Origin: Pseudomonas aestuarii
Lineage (GTDB): Bacteria > Pseudomonadota > Gammaproteobacteria > Pseudomonadales > Pseudomonadaceae
Reading direction: 5' to 3'
DNA length: 64,000 bases
NCBI RefSeq assembly: GCF_027988105.1
Contig: NZ_JAQJZJ010000001.1
Coordinates: 763,023 to 827,022, forward strand
Made by a program: the position numbers and the translations under genes. The notes under the pieces were generated by a model. The model was not told the DNA's origin and searched no databases. It worked only from the letters and a program-made list of their open reading frames with translations. Of the stretch, positions 50,701 through 58,109 are shown in pieces; position 1 is the first letter of the stretch, and every line of letters begins with the position of its first letter.

Positions 50701-51415
50701 CCAGCACCTTCTGGTTGCGCCGCTGCACTGAACAGTCGCGCACGCCCAGGGCCAGCACCTCACCCTGACCGTCGCCGAATACCTGCACTTCCAGGTGGCG
50801 GGCGCGCTGGATGTACTTCTCGATAAATACGCCGCTGTCGCTGAAATTGTTCTGCCCCAGGCGTTTGACCGCATCGAAGGCCTCGCTCAGCTCACTGGCG
50901 CTGTGGCACACGCGCATGCCGATGCCGCCACCGCCGGCGGTGCTTTTCAGCATCAGCGGGTAACCGACTTGCTCACCGGCGACCAGCGCGGCATCCAGGC
51001 TGTCCAGCAGCTCGGTGCCTTCGAGCATCGGCACGCCATGCTGTTTGGCCAGGGCGCGGGCGGTGTGCTTGAGGCCGAACACCCGCAGTTGCTGCGGGGT
51101 CGGGCCGACGAAGGCGATGCCCGCCGCTTCGCAGGCCTCGGCGAAGGCCGCGTTCTCCGACAGGAAGCCGTAGCCGGGATGGATGGCTTGGGCGCCGGAT
51201 TGTTGGGCCACGGCGAGAATCTTCTCGACCTGCAGGTAGGTGCCCGCAGCCGGACCTTCGCCGAGGCTATGGGCCTCGTCCGCCTGCTGGATATGCAGGC
51301 TGGCGGCGTCGGCTTCGGAGTAAACGGCTACTCCGCCTACGCCCAGTTCATGGAGCGTACGCAGGATGCGGCAGGCAATGGCGCCACGGTTGGCGATCAG
51401 CAGTTTGGTGAACAT
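47792..51415 (-). CDS. Guanidine carboxylase (urea carboxylase family)
   Basis: A 1,207-residue biotin-dependent carboxylase. Order: biotin carboxylase (1-450, [21 protein letters not shown]; ATP-grasp [14 protein letters not shown]), carboxyltransferase halves (KipA/KipI-like, 460-1030: [40 protein letters not shown]) and a C-terminal biotinyl domain with [14 protein letters not shown]. The guanidine-I riboswitch and the DUF1989 pair in the same operon show that the substrate is guanidine rather than urea, giving carboxyguanidine. Residues about 772-792 ([18 protein letters not shown]) are encoded by an inserted REP palindrome. Confidence 0.9.
   Translation of the reverse strand: [1207 protein letters not shown]
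49042..49102. repeat. REP-type palindrome inside the carboxylase gene
   Basis: A perfect 21-bp inverted repeat (49042-49062 and 49082-49102), each arm itself a near-palindrome around CCCGGATGCAATCCGGG, with a 19-nt loop. It reads through in frame within the carboxylase. Its family is common between genes in pseudomonads. Confidence 0.85.
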
Positions 51416-51492
51416 TCGAGGAGTCCTCGAAGGGGCGGGCCGTCCCGCAGTATTCGGTCCGCACCCCGGTCGTCCGGGGTTGGAATGCTTGG

Positions 51493-51549
51493 GTAGGGCG
51501 GGTGCAACCCGCCGCTGACTTGGCTCTTGGCGGGTTTCACCCGCCCTAC
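51493..51549. repeat. REP-type palindrome after UAAP2
   Basis: GTAGGGCGGGTGCAACCCGC at 51493 mirrors a GGCGGGTTTCACCCGCCCTA arm at 51529-51549. It lies between the deiminase gene and the carboxylase gene, inside the operon. Confidence 0.8.
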
Positions 51550-51559
51550 GGGCGCTGCC

Positions 51560-52195
51560 TCAATCCCACATCAGCACCTCGGCCGGGGTCGGGTTGTAAC
51601 CGTTGCACGGGTTGTTCAGCTGCGGGCAGTTGGAGATCAGCACGATTACGTCCATGTGCGCCTTCAGCTCGACGTACTTGCCGGGCGCGGAGATGCCATC
51701 CTCGAAGGTCAGGCCGCCTTCGGGGGTGACCGGCACGTTCATGAAGAAGTTGATGTTGGCGCTGATGTCGGCCTTTTTCAGGCGGCCGTCGTTCAGGCTG
51801 GCGCGCAGGAAGTTGTCGCGGCAGCTGTGCATGTAGCGTTTGTCCAGGGCGTACCTGACCGTGTTGCTTTCCTGGGCGCAGGCGCCGCCGAGGGTGTCGT
51901 GGCGACCGCAGGTGTCGGCGACGATGCTCAGCAGCGGGTTGCCCAGGTTGGAATAGAGCACCGTGCCGGTGCTCAGGTAGACGCTGTGCTGTTTGCGCAG
52001 GGTGCGCTGCACGTCGTAGCGCTCGCGCGGATTGGCGGCGCTGTAGAACAGGGTGTCGACCGCCTGGTTGCCTTCCAGGTCGAGCAGGCGCAGGGTCTGC
52101 CCGGCCTTCACTTCGCAGAGGAAGGGTTCGCCGGCAGCGATGGTGGCGCGGTAGCTGGCGGTTTCGGCGTGCTTGTCGCTGTGGGTCAGGTTCAT
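51560..52195 (-). CDS. DUF1989 protein UAAP2, carboxyguanidine deiminase subunit
   Basis: A 211-residue DUF1989 protein, named urea amidolyase-associated protein 2 in older annotation. Conserved parts: [69 protein letters not shown] (histidine/cysteine metal site), and [21 protein letters not shown]. Together with UAAP1 it forms carboxyguanidine deiminase (CgdAB), which converts carboxyguanidine to allophanate and ammonia. It starts 12 nt after the UAAP1 stop. I cannot say which protein is CgdA and which CgdB. Confidence 0.88.
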   Translation of the reverse strand: MNLTHSDKHAETASYRATIAAGEPFLCEVKAGQTLRLLDLEGNQAVDTLFYSAANPRERYDVQRTLRKQHSVYLSTGTVLYSNLGNPLLSIVADTCGRHDTLGGACAQESNTVRYALDKRYMHSCRDNFLRASLNDGRLKKADISANINFFMNVPVTPEGGLTFEDGISAPGKYVELKAHMDVIVLISNCPQLNNPCNGYNPTPAEVLMWD

Positions 52196-52207
52196 CGGCT
52201 CGGCCCC

Positions 52208-52936
52208 TTAGATATACAGACGTTCGGTGTTGTGGAAGCCACGCGCGTTTTCCGGGCGCGAACTGCGACACAGCACGCTGATGCCGTCGCTGTCGACCTT
52301 GTGCCAGGACAATTGCAGCGGCTTGGGCGCGTATTCGGGACTCGGGTCCAGCGGGTGTTGCAGGGCGGTCAGCACCACCAGCGTGTCCATCGGCGCATAC
52401 AGCTCGAGGTAGTCGCCGGCCTTGGAATTGCCCGGCTGGAACTGCAGGCGGCCGTCGGCGTCGACTGTCACCTTGCTGAACAGGTTGAGGCACATCAGCA
52501 GGTCCTGCAGGCTCAGGTTCCACTTGCCCATTTCCACCAGCAGGTTGTCCACGCCGTTGCGGAAGAAGCCGTTGCGCAGCTCCTGGTAGCGGCCCTGGCC
52601 GTACTTCTCGCGGACTTCCTCGGCGTTGAGCACACCGCCGAAACTGTCGTGCCAGCCGCAGGTGTCGGCGGTGATGGCGGCGAGCACGCGGCCCATGTCC
52701 GAGTACAGGCAGTGGCCGGCAGTCAGCTTGGCGGTGTGCTGACACTTGAGGCTGTCCGGCAGGTTGAGGCGCTCGCTTTTTTCAACGGCATTGAGCAGCA
52801 GCAGGCTGACGTTGGCGCCGCCTTCGAGGTCGGTGAGGCGCAGTAACTGACCGCGCTTGAGCACGAACGAGGTGTGGCCGCCGCCGGGGAGCAGTTCTTC
52901 ATAGAGGGTGGGGCGCAGGGTTAATGAGGCAGTCAT
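52208..52936 (-). CDS. DUF1989 protein UAAP1, carboxyguanidine deiminase subunit
   Basis: A 242-residue paralogue of UAAP2 with the same layout: PTLYEELLPGGGHTSFVLKRGQLLRLTDLEGGANVSLLLLNAVEKSERLNLPDSLK, DMGRVLAAITADTCGWHDSFGGVLN (metal-binding block) and VVLTALQHPLDPS. It is the first of the two deiminase genes in transcription order, coming 10 nt after the ABC ATPase. Acts with UAAP2 in the guanidine pathway; cytoplasmic. Confidence 0.88.
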   Translation of the reverse strand: MTASLTLRPTLYEELLPGGGHTSFVLKRGQLLRLTDLEGGANVSLLLLNAVEKSERLNLPDSLKCQHTAKLTAGHCLYSDMGRVLAAITADTCGWHDSFGGVLNAEEVREKYGQGRYQELRNGFFRNGVDNLLVEMGKWNLSLQDLLMCLNLFSKVTVDADGRLQFQPGNSKAGDYLELYAPMDTLVVLTALQHPLDPSPEYAPKPLQLSWHKVDSDGISVLCRSSRPENARGFHNTERLYI

Positions 52937-52946
52937 CTGGTGCTCC

Positions 52947-53756
52947 TTACACAGCAGGTTGCAGGTTGCCGGTGATGTGCGCCGGCAACGCCTCGACGGC
53001 GGCGCGACTGGCGCGGCGGTCGCTGTTCAGTGGAATGTCGTAGGTGATGCGCGCGCCGAAGGCATTCGGCGCGTGCGGGTCGACGCGGACCTTGTCGAAC
53101 ACCAGCAGGCGGGTGCCGAGGCTGAAACCCTCGCTCAGGTCGTGGGTGACCATGAATACGGTCAGCCGGGTTTCGCGCCACAGCTCCAGCAGCAGGCCAT
53201 GCATGTCCTTGCGAATCCCCGGGTCGAGGGCGCCGAACGGCTCGTCGAGCAACAACACCCGTGGCTGCATGATCAGCGCCTGGGCAATGGCCAGCCGTTG
53301 CTGCATGCCGCCGGACAGCTGGGTCGGGTATTTGTCCAGCGCGTGGCCGAGGCCGACCTTGGTCAGCATCTGGGCCGCCTGCTCGCGGGCCTCGCGTTTG
53401 GCTTTGCCGAACAGGCGGCCCAGCAGGGGCGAGCGGGGCAACTCCAGGCCGATGGCGACGTTGTCCAGCACGCTCAAGTGCGGAAACACCGAGTAACGCT
53501 GGAACACCACGCCGCGGCTGCTATCGGGTTCGGCGGCCAGTGGTTGGCCGGCCAGCAGGATCTGTCCGCGGCTGGCGCGTTCCTGGCCGAGTAGCAGGCG
53601 CAAAAAGGTCGACTTGCCGCAGCCGGAGGCGCCGACCAGGGTACAGAACTCGCCTTCGCTGATGCTCAGGTTGAGGCCTTCCAGCACCACCTGGTCGCCG
53701 TACTCCTGCCATACGTTGTTGACCTGAATGAAGGCGCTGGTTGTTTTATCGTTCAT
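52947..53756 (-). CDS. Guanidine ABC transporter, ATPase
   Basis: A 269-residue ABC ATPase of the taurine/nitrate (NitT/TauT) class. Walker A is VGASGCGKSTFLRLLLGQ, Q-loop VFQRYSVFPHLSVLDN, signature LSGGMQQRLAIAQAL, Walker B VLLLDEPFGALD and H-loop VTHD. It powers the permease encoded just upstream (4-bp overlap). Substrate inferred to be guanidine or a relative from the operon and riboswitch. Confidence 0.88.
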   Translation of the reverse strand: MNDKTTSAFIQVNNVWQEYGDQVVLEGLNLSISEGEFCTLVGASGCGKSTFLRLLLGQERASRGQILLAGQPLAAEPDSSRGVVFQRYSVFPHLSVLDNVAIGLELPRSPLLGRLFGKAKREAREQAAQMLTKVGLGHALDKYPTQLSGGMQQRLAIAQALIMQPRVLLLDEPFGALDPGIRKDMHGLLLELWRETRLTVFMVTHDLSEGFSLGTRLLVFDKVRVDPHAPNAFGARITYDIPLNSDRRASRAAVEALPAHITGNLQPAV

Positions 53757-54568
53757 GCCTTGGCTCCTTCGTACCAGGGGAAGACCAGGCGGGTCAGCTG
53801 GCGCAGGCTCAGGTCCATCAGCCAGGCGAGCAGGGTGACCCAGGCCACGTAGGGCAGGATCACGTCCATTGCCATATAGCGGCGCACCAGGAAGATCCGG
53901 TAACCCAGGCCGTCGGTGCTGGCGATGGCTTCGGCGGCGATCAGGAACAGCCAGGCCGAACCGAGCACCAGGCGCAGGGCGATCAGCAGGCGCGGCAGGA
54001 TTTGCGGCAGGATCACGCGCAGGATCAGGGTCCAGGTGCTGGCCCCCAGGGTCTGCGCCTTGATCAGCAGCTCGGGCGGAATTTCCCTGGCGCGCTGTTC
54101 CAGATCGCGGGCCAGCACCGGTGTGATGCCGATCACGATCAGCATCACCTTGGACAGCTCGCCGAGGCCGAAGCTGATGAACAGAATCGGCAGAATCGCC
54201 AGCGGCGGCACCATCGACAGCACCGTGAGCAGCGGCGACAGCGGCGCACTCAGCAGCGGCAGGCTGCCGGCGGCGATGCCCAGGCACAGCCCGGCCACGG
54301 CCGCGATACCCAGGCCCATGCCGAGGCGCTTGAGGCTGGCGGCCGTGTCCTCCCAGAACAGGTACTTGCCGCTGCGCTTGTCCTCGCTGAAGGCCAGGCG
54401 ATCGATCGCCGCGACCATCTGCGTGGCGCTGGGCAGCAGTTTGTCGTTGGGATTGTCCGCCAGGCGCTGGGCCGAACCCATGAAGTAGGCGAACAGCAGC
54501 AGGGCGAAGGGCAGCAGGATCAGCAGCAGGCGACCGCTGCGATCCGGGTGACGGTTGATCAGGCGCAT
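53753..54568 (-). CDS. Guanidine ABC transporter, permease
   Basis: A 271-residue NitT/TauT-type permease with a cytoplasmic N-terminus, six membrane segments and the EAA loop LIKAQTLGASTWTLILRVILPQILP (about residues 170-195). Inserts the ATPase contact. It follows the binding-protein gene after a REP-containing 87-nt gap. Substrate inferred from context. Confidence 0.86.
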   Translation of the reverse strand: MRLINRHPDRSGRLLLILLPFALLLFAYFMGSAQRLADNPNDKLLPSATQMVAAIDRLAFSEDKRSGKYLFWEDTAASLKRLGMGLGIAAVAGLCLGIAAGSLPLLSAPLSPLLTVLSMVPPLAILPILFISFGLGELSKVMLIVIGITPVLARDLEQRAREIPPELLIKAQTLGASTWTLILRVILPQILPRLLIALRLVLGSAWLFLIAAEAIASTDGLGYRIFLVRRYMAMDVILPYVAWVTLLAWLMDLSLRQLTRLVFPWYEGAKA

Positions 54569-54583
54569 GCTGATTCCTTGTTA

Positions 54584-54647
54584 TAGGAACGGGCGGGACG
54601 CGCAGTCCCATGCCCGCGATACGGTTCGCGGGCAAGGCCCGCTCCTA
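54584..54647. repeat. REP-type palindrome between SBP and permease genes
   Basis: Outer arms TAGGAACGGGC (54584-54594) and GCCCGCTCCTA (54637-54647) enclose an inner hairpin GCCCGCGA/TCGCGGGC (54612-54633). This matches the common Pseudomonas REP with core GGAGCGGGC...GCCCGCTCC. It may stabilise the upstream mRNA encoding the abundant binding protein. Confidence 0.75.
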
Positions 54648-54655
54648 CGGCCTGG

Positions 54656-55723
54656 TTAGAGCGTGCCGTCGGCCGCCATCTGCATGTAGCTGGGGTCGAA
54701 GCGCAGCTTGAGGTTGCCTTGGTCACCGGTAACCACATCGCGGGCGAAGCTCATGCCGATTGCCTCGGCGTTCGCCGCGCCGTCGCCGAGCAGGCCGTGA
54801 CTGTAGGAGAAACTGGCCACCTTGCTCATGGTCGCCGGCAGTTTCGGGCTGTTGGCGAAGGCCACGGCATCCTTGGCCGAATAGAACATCTTGGTCACCG
54901 CCAGTTGCGCTTCGTAACCGGCCAGGTCGGTGCCAGAGGCCTTGGCCATATGCTCGCGGGCGGCCTTGCCGGCAGGCGAGTCGGCGCTCATGGTCGCCAT
55001 GATTTCGTACCAGGCGCCGGTCAGGGCTTTGCCGAAGGCCGGGTTGTCGTTCAGGGTGTCGCTGTTGACCACCATCAGGTCGATGATTTCGCCGGGGATC
55101 TGGCTGGAGTCGAACACCTTGGTCACGCCAGGGGTCGCTTCGACTTCCGCCAGCAGCGGGTTCCAGGTGACCACGGCCTTGACGTCGTCAGTGGCGAAAG
55201 CCGCCACCAGGTCGGCGTCCGAGGTGTTGATCACGCTCAGATCCTTCTCGCTGAGGCCGGCTTTTTCCAGGCCGCGCGCCAGCAGGTAGTGGGAAACGGA
55301 CAGTTCGACCAGGTTGACCGGCTGGCCCTTGAGGTCACCCAGGGTCTGCTTCTCTCCCTTGATCACGATGCCATCGTTGCCGTTGGAGAAGTCGCCGATG
55401 ATCAGCGCGGTGGAGTCGATGCCGCCGGCTGCCGGGATGGTCAGGGCGTCCATGTTGGTCATGCTGCAGCCATCGAACTGGCCGGCGCTGTACTGGTTGA
55501 TCGACTCGACATAGTCGTTGATCTGCACCACATCGATACTGATGTCGTACTTTTTCGCCCATTTGTCGACGATGCCTTCGGCGGCCGCGTATTCCCAGGG
55601 CATCCAGCCGGCATAGATGGTCCAGCAGACGCTGAAGTCGGTTTTAGGCGCGGCGTGGCTCGTGAGGCTGATGGTGGCGGCAAGGCCGGCGGCGAGTACT
55701 GCGATCAGGCGGGGCGTACGCAT
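54656..55723 (-). CDS. Guanidine ABC transporter, substrate-binding protein
   Basis: A 355-residue periplasmic protein with a Sec signal (MRTPRLIAVLAAGLAATISLTSHAA, cleavage after SHA-A). The fold belongs to the NMT1/SsuA-like (NitT) binding proteins: CWTIYAGWMPWEYAAAEGIVDKWAKKYDISIDVVQINDY, MTNMDALTIPAAGG, TLGDLKGQPVNLVELSVSHYLLARGLEKAGL. Older annotation says putative urea transporter. It is the first gene behind the guanidine-I riboswitch, so guanidine is the likely ligand. GGAGG precedes the ATG. Confidence 0.88.
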   Translation of the reverse strand: MRTPRLIAVLAAGLAATISLTSHAAPKTDFSVCWTIYAGWMPWEYAAAEGIVDKWAKKYDISIDVVQINDYVESINQYSAGQFDGCSMTNMDALTIPAAGGIDSTALIIGDFSNGNDGIVIKGEKQTLGDLKGQPVNLVELSVSHYLLARGLEKAGLSEKDLSVINTSDADLVAAFATDDVKAVVTWNPLLAEVEATPGVTKVFDSSQIPGEIIDLMVVNSDTLNDNPAFGKALTGAWYEIMATMSADSPAGKAAREHMAKASGTDLAGYEAQLAVTKMFYSAKDAVAFANSPKLPATMSKVASFSYSHGLLGDGAANAEAIGMSFARDVVTGDQGNLKLRFDPSYMQMAADGTL

Positions 55724-55788
55724 AGGGAACCTCCAGTTCGAGTAGGGCGGCAGGAGTGCGCGGCGGTTGCCTCATTACTGAGGACGCG

Positions 55789-55890
55789 TTCTCCCGGGCT
55801 TTTATCCCGCCGTGTAACCTCGAAGGAGGTCGCCAACTCTCGGACCAGTCACTCGTCGATGATCTGATCGGCGAGCCGGAACCCTAGTCG
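55789..55890 (-). ncRNA. Guanidine-I riboswitch (ykkC)
   Basis: On the minus strand three consensus blocks appear in order and with the right spacing: CTAGGGTTCCG (55887-55877), ACTGGTCCGAGAG (55849-55837) and ACACGGCGGGATAAAAGCC...GGGAGAA (55815-55789). This is the guanidine-binding RNA. The expression platform, with a CCTCA/TGAGG hairpin (55771-55784), lies before the binding-protein start. It identifies the whole operon as guanidine-responsive. Confidence 0.92.
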
Positions 55891-56204
55891 GCTATTGCAA
55901 ATTGTGGTGCCGCGATCCCGTAACACTTAATGCATCACGGGATATTCCTGCACACCTGAGACTAAGCGAACATCGTGCCAGTTGTGCCCGCCGCTCTGCC
56001 ATGGGGCTGCGCGGCTCAACTCGCTGGCGAATCTGCGCCGCCGTGCGCCGCAATGGTGCGAGGCGGCGCCGGCGTGCAGTGTTGCGGGGCGGGAACGCCT
56101 GGCCGAATACAGTGTCAGATCTGTTAATTGCGGTAATTGAAATGTAACAAAAGCGTGTCAACCGGAGTGCCTCGGGCCTGCGGTAAATCAAGGGAGTATG
56201 GCAA
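55891..56204. other. Region between riboswitch and small lipoprotein genes
   Basis: Three hundred nt without a gene. ATCCCGT (55915-55921) pairs with ACGGGAT (55937-55943), a hairpin upstream of the operon that could be an activator site. A GGCAC...TTGC sequence (minus, around 55896-55910) resembles a sigma54 promoter but with wrong spacing. Confidence 0.35.
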
Positions 56205-56378
56205 ATGCGTGTATTAACGGTGATGGCTTTAGTGCTGCTGCTTGGCGGTTGCAGTATCAGGGCTCCGGGCGTGGATGCACGCATTGGCGAGCCGCTGAGG
56301 ATTGATCTGGATGGCTATGAGAGCGGCCACGGTGGTGGTTTCTGCCCACCAGGCCTGCGCATGCAGGGGCGCTGCTGA
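56205..56378 (+). CDS. Tiny lipoprotein (57 aa), CPPG-GRC type
   Basis: MRVLTVMALVLLLGGCSIRAPGVDARIGEPLRIDLDGYESGHGGGFCPPGLRMQGRC. The signal ends in lipobox LLGGC, so the mature peptide would be an outer-membrane or inner-membrane lipopeptide of about 42 residues. It ends with CPPGLRMQGRC, and its stop overlaps the next start (TGATG). Its paralogue follows directly. No known function. Confidence 0.6.
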   Translation: MRVLTVMALVLLLGGCSIRAPGVDARIGEPLRIDLDGYESGHGGGFCPPGLRMQGRC

Positions 56379-56530
56379 TGAGAGCCTGCTTGAGCATGGC
56401 CCTCATCGCCATCATGGCCGTCAGCTTGCAGGCCTGCAGCCTGCGCTTGCCGGGCATTGGCATCGATGTCGGTGACAGTGGTGGCCCGCCACATTGCCCG
56501 CCAGGGCAGGCCAAGAAAGGTCGCTGCTAA
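56378..56530 (+). CDS. Tiny lipoprotein (50 aa), paralogue of the previous gene
   Basis: MRACLSMALIAIMAVSLQACSLRLPGIGIDVGDSGGPPHCPPGQAKKGRC. It has a signal peptide with lipobox SLQAC and the same ending, CPPGQAKKGRC. Length and organisation match the preceding gene, so the pair is a tandem duplication. The two C-terminal cysteines could form a disulfide or bind metal. Function unknown. Confidence 0.6.
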   Translation: MRACLSMALIAIMAVSLQACSLRLPGIGIDVGDSGGPPHCPPGQAKKGRC

Positions 56531-56631
56531 CCCGGCACTTTCTGCTCCGGCCAGTTGTCCAACTATTCAAGAGAGTACCCGGAAGGCCAGCAGTCGCTGG
56601 CCTTCCCCTTATCGTACTCACGGAGGTCTCC

Positions 56632-57099
56632 ATGCTCCATAAAGCCATGCTTGTTGCCCTGCTGGGACTGTTCCTGACCGGTTGTGCGGTCTATGGCGAC
56701 GGTTATGGCCATCGCTACTCAGGCTATGACCGCCACCACTATTATTCGGGTGGCGATTATCGGGTGCAGCGTTACCCGGTATATGTCGCTCCGCGGCATT
56801 ACTACGGCGATCACCGTGATGATCGTCGGCATGACCAGCGCCGCTACCTGCCGGCACCGCAGCCACGTCACTACAACAACGACCGTCGCGCAGAGTCGCG
56901 CCATGACGGGCGCCGCGATCGGCGGCATGAGGGGCGTCGCGATCAGCGCGCTCAGGACCACCACGCAGTGCAATCGCGCCAGGGCTGGGACGGCAGGCAG
57001 AGCAATCAGCATAAGCAGCCACAGCGCTCGTCGAACCAGCGGCGTGACCACGGCTCGCGTAGCGGTGATAGACGCAGTTGGGAAACTCAGCGCAACTAG
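56632..57099 (+). CDS. His/Arg-rich lipoprotein
   Basis: A 155-residue lipoprotein (signal MLHKAMLVALLGLFLTGCAV, lipobox LTGC). The mature part is low complexity, rich in His, Arg, Asp, Tyr and Gln: YGHRYSGYDRHHYYSGGDYRVQRYPVYVAPRHYYGDHRDDRRHDQRR... The histidines suggest metal binding, but no domain is evident. A GGAGG ribosome binding site precedes the ATG at 56632. The 57100-57379 gap shows nothing. Confidence 0.6.
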   Translation: MLHKAMLVALLGLFLTGCAVYGDGYGHRYSGYDRHHYYSGGDYRVQRYPVYVAPRHYYGDHRDDRRHDQRRYLPAPQPRHYNNDRRAESRHDGRRDRRHEGRRDQRAQDHHAVQSRQGWDGRQSNQHKQPQRSSNQRRDHGSRSGDRRSWETQRN

Positions 57100-57379
57100 T
57101 TGAGGACTACCGCGCGGCGGGCTACCCCCTCGAGCCTGGCGACGGCGTTCGCTATTTCCGCTACCTCTGACCTCGGCTATCGCACCCCTGTGTCGATAGC
57201 CCTTGGCGGCGCCAGTCCTGGCTCTGTATCTCTCTCCATATCCTTGATCTGACCGTCAGCTGGCGCATATGAATTGCGCCAGTAGCGGGTTCAGGGGGCC
57301 ACTGTTCGGCACTTTGCCAGCATGATGGCAGTTGGCAATTGTGTTTTGCCGACGTCGCCCGCAACATGGCGCGGGCCTG

Positions 57380-58087
57380 ATGTGTGGAATCTTCAGTTTG
57401 CAGACCGGTCGTATCGAAATTGCGCGCGCGTATCGTCGCTGGCCATGGCTGGCGGCACTGCTGCTGGCCGTTCTACTGGTCTGCGGTACGCTGGCGGCCG
57501 ACTGGGATTTCAACCTGATCAGCAAGCGTGCAGAGCAGTTGTACGGGCCGCTTGGGCAGGGTCGCGGGCGCATCGATGATTGGCAACGATTGCTCCAGGA
57601 GCAGGCCGGCGTCAGCGAAATGGAGCAGCTGCAAGCGGTCAACCGCTTCTTCAACCTGCGCCTGCGTTTTCGGGATGACATCCAGATCTGGAAGGTTACT
57701 GATTACTGGGCGACGCCCGTCGAGGCGCTGTTTCGCGGTGCCGGCGACTGCGAGGATTACGCCCTCGCCAAGTATTTCAGCCTGCGCCAGTTGGGTGTGC
57801 CGAGCGAGAAGCTGCGCATCACCTATGTCAAGGCGGTGCGTTTGAATCAGGCGCACATGGTACTCACCTATTACGAAAGTCCCCTGGCCATGCCGCTGGT
57901 GCTGGATAACCTGATCGATGCCATCGAACCGGCCAGCCAGCGTCGCGATCTGGTGCCCGTTTATGCCTTCAACGCCGAGGGGCTGTGGCTGCCCGGCGCT
58001 GGCGGTGGCAAACAAGTCGGAGACAGCAAGCGCCTTTCGCGTTGGCAGGATCTGTTGAAAAAAATGCGGGCCGAAGGCTTTCCTTGA
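57380..58087 (+). CDS. lapG: LapG-type periplasmic cysteine protease
   Basis: A 235-residue transglutaminase-like protease. An N-terminal membrane anchor/signal (WPWLAALLLAVLLVCGTLAAD) precedes a catalytic domain with the C-H-D triad: cysteine in GAGDCEDYALAKY, histidine in NQAHMVLTYY and aspartate in VLDNLIDAI. LapG, a calcium-dependent enzyme, cuts the N-terminal TAAG-type site of LapA-like adhesins and thereby releases biofilms. It is followed within 23 nt by lapD, its inhibitor. Confidence 0.88.
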   Translation: MCGIFSLQTGRIEIARAYRRWPWLAALLLAVLLVCGTLAADWDFNLISKRAEQLYGPLGQGRGRIDDWQRLLQEQAGVSEMEQLQAVNRFFNLRLRFRDDIQIWKVTDYWATPVEALFRGAGDCEDYALAKYFSLRQLGVPSEKLRITYVKAVRLNQAHMVLTYYESPLAMPLVLDNLIDAIEPASQRRDLVPVYAFNAEGLWLPGAGGGKQVGDSKRLSRWQDLLKKMRAEGFP

Positions 58088-58109
58088 GAGCGACCCGAAG
58101 GAGTGGTTG

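Noticed and set aside
55892..55912. A possible sigma54 promoter (GGCAC...TTGC) just upstream of the guanidine riboswitch.
   Set aside because: The GG and GC elements are separated by 11 nt, and sigma54 needs 10. Not called as a promoter.
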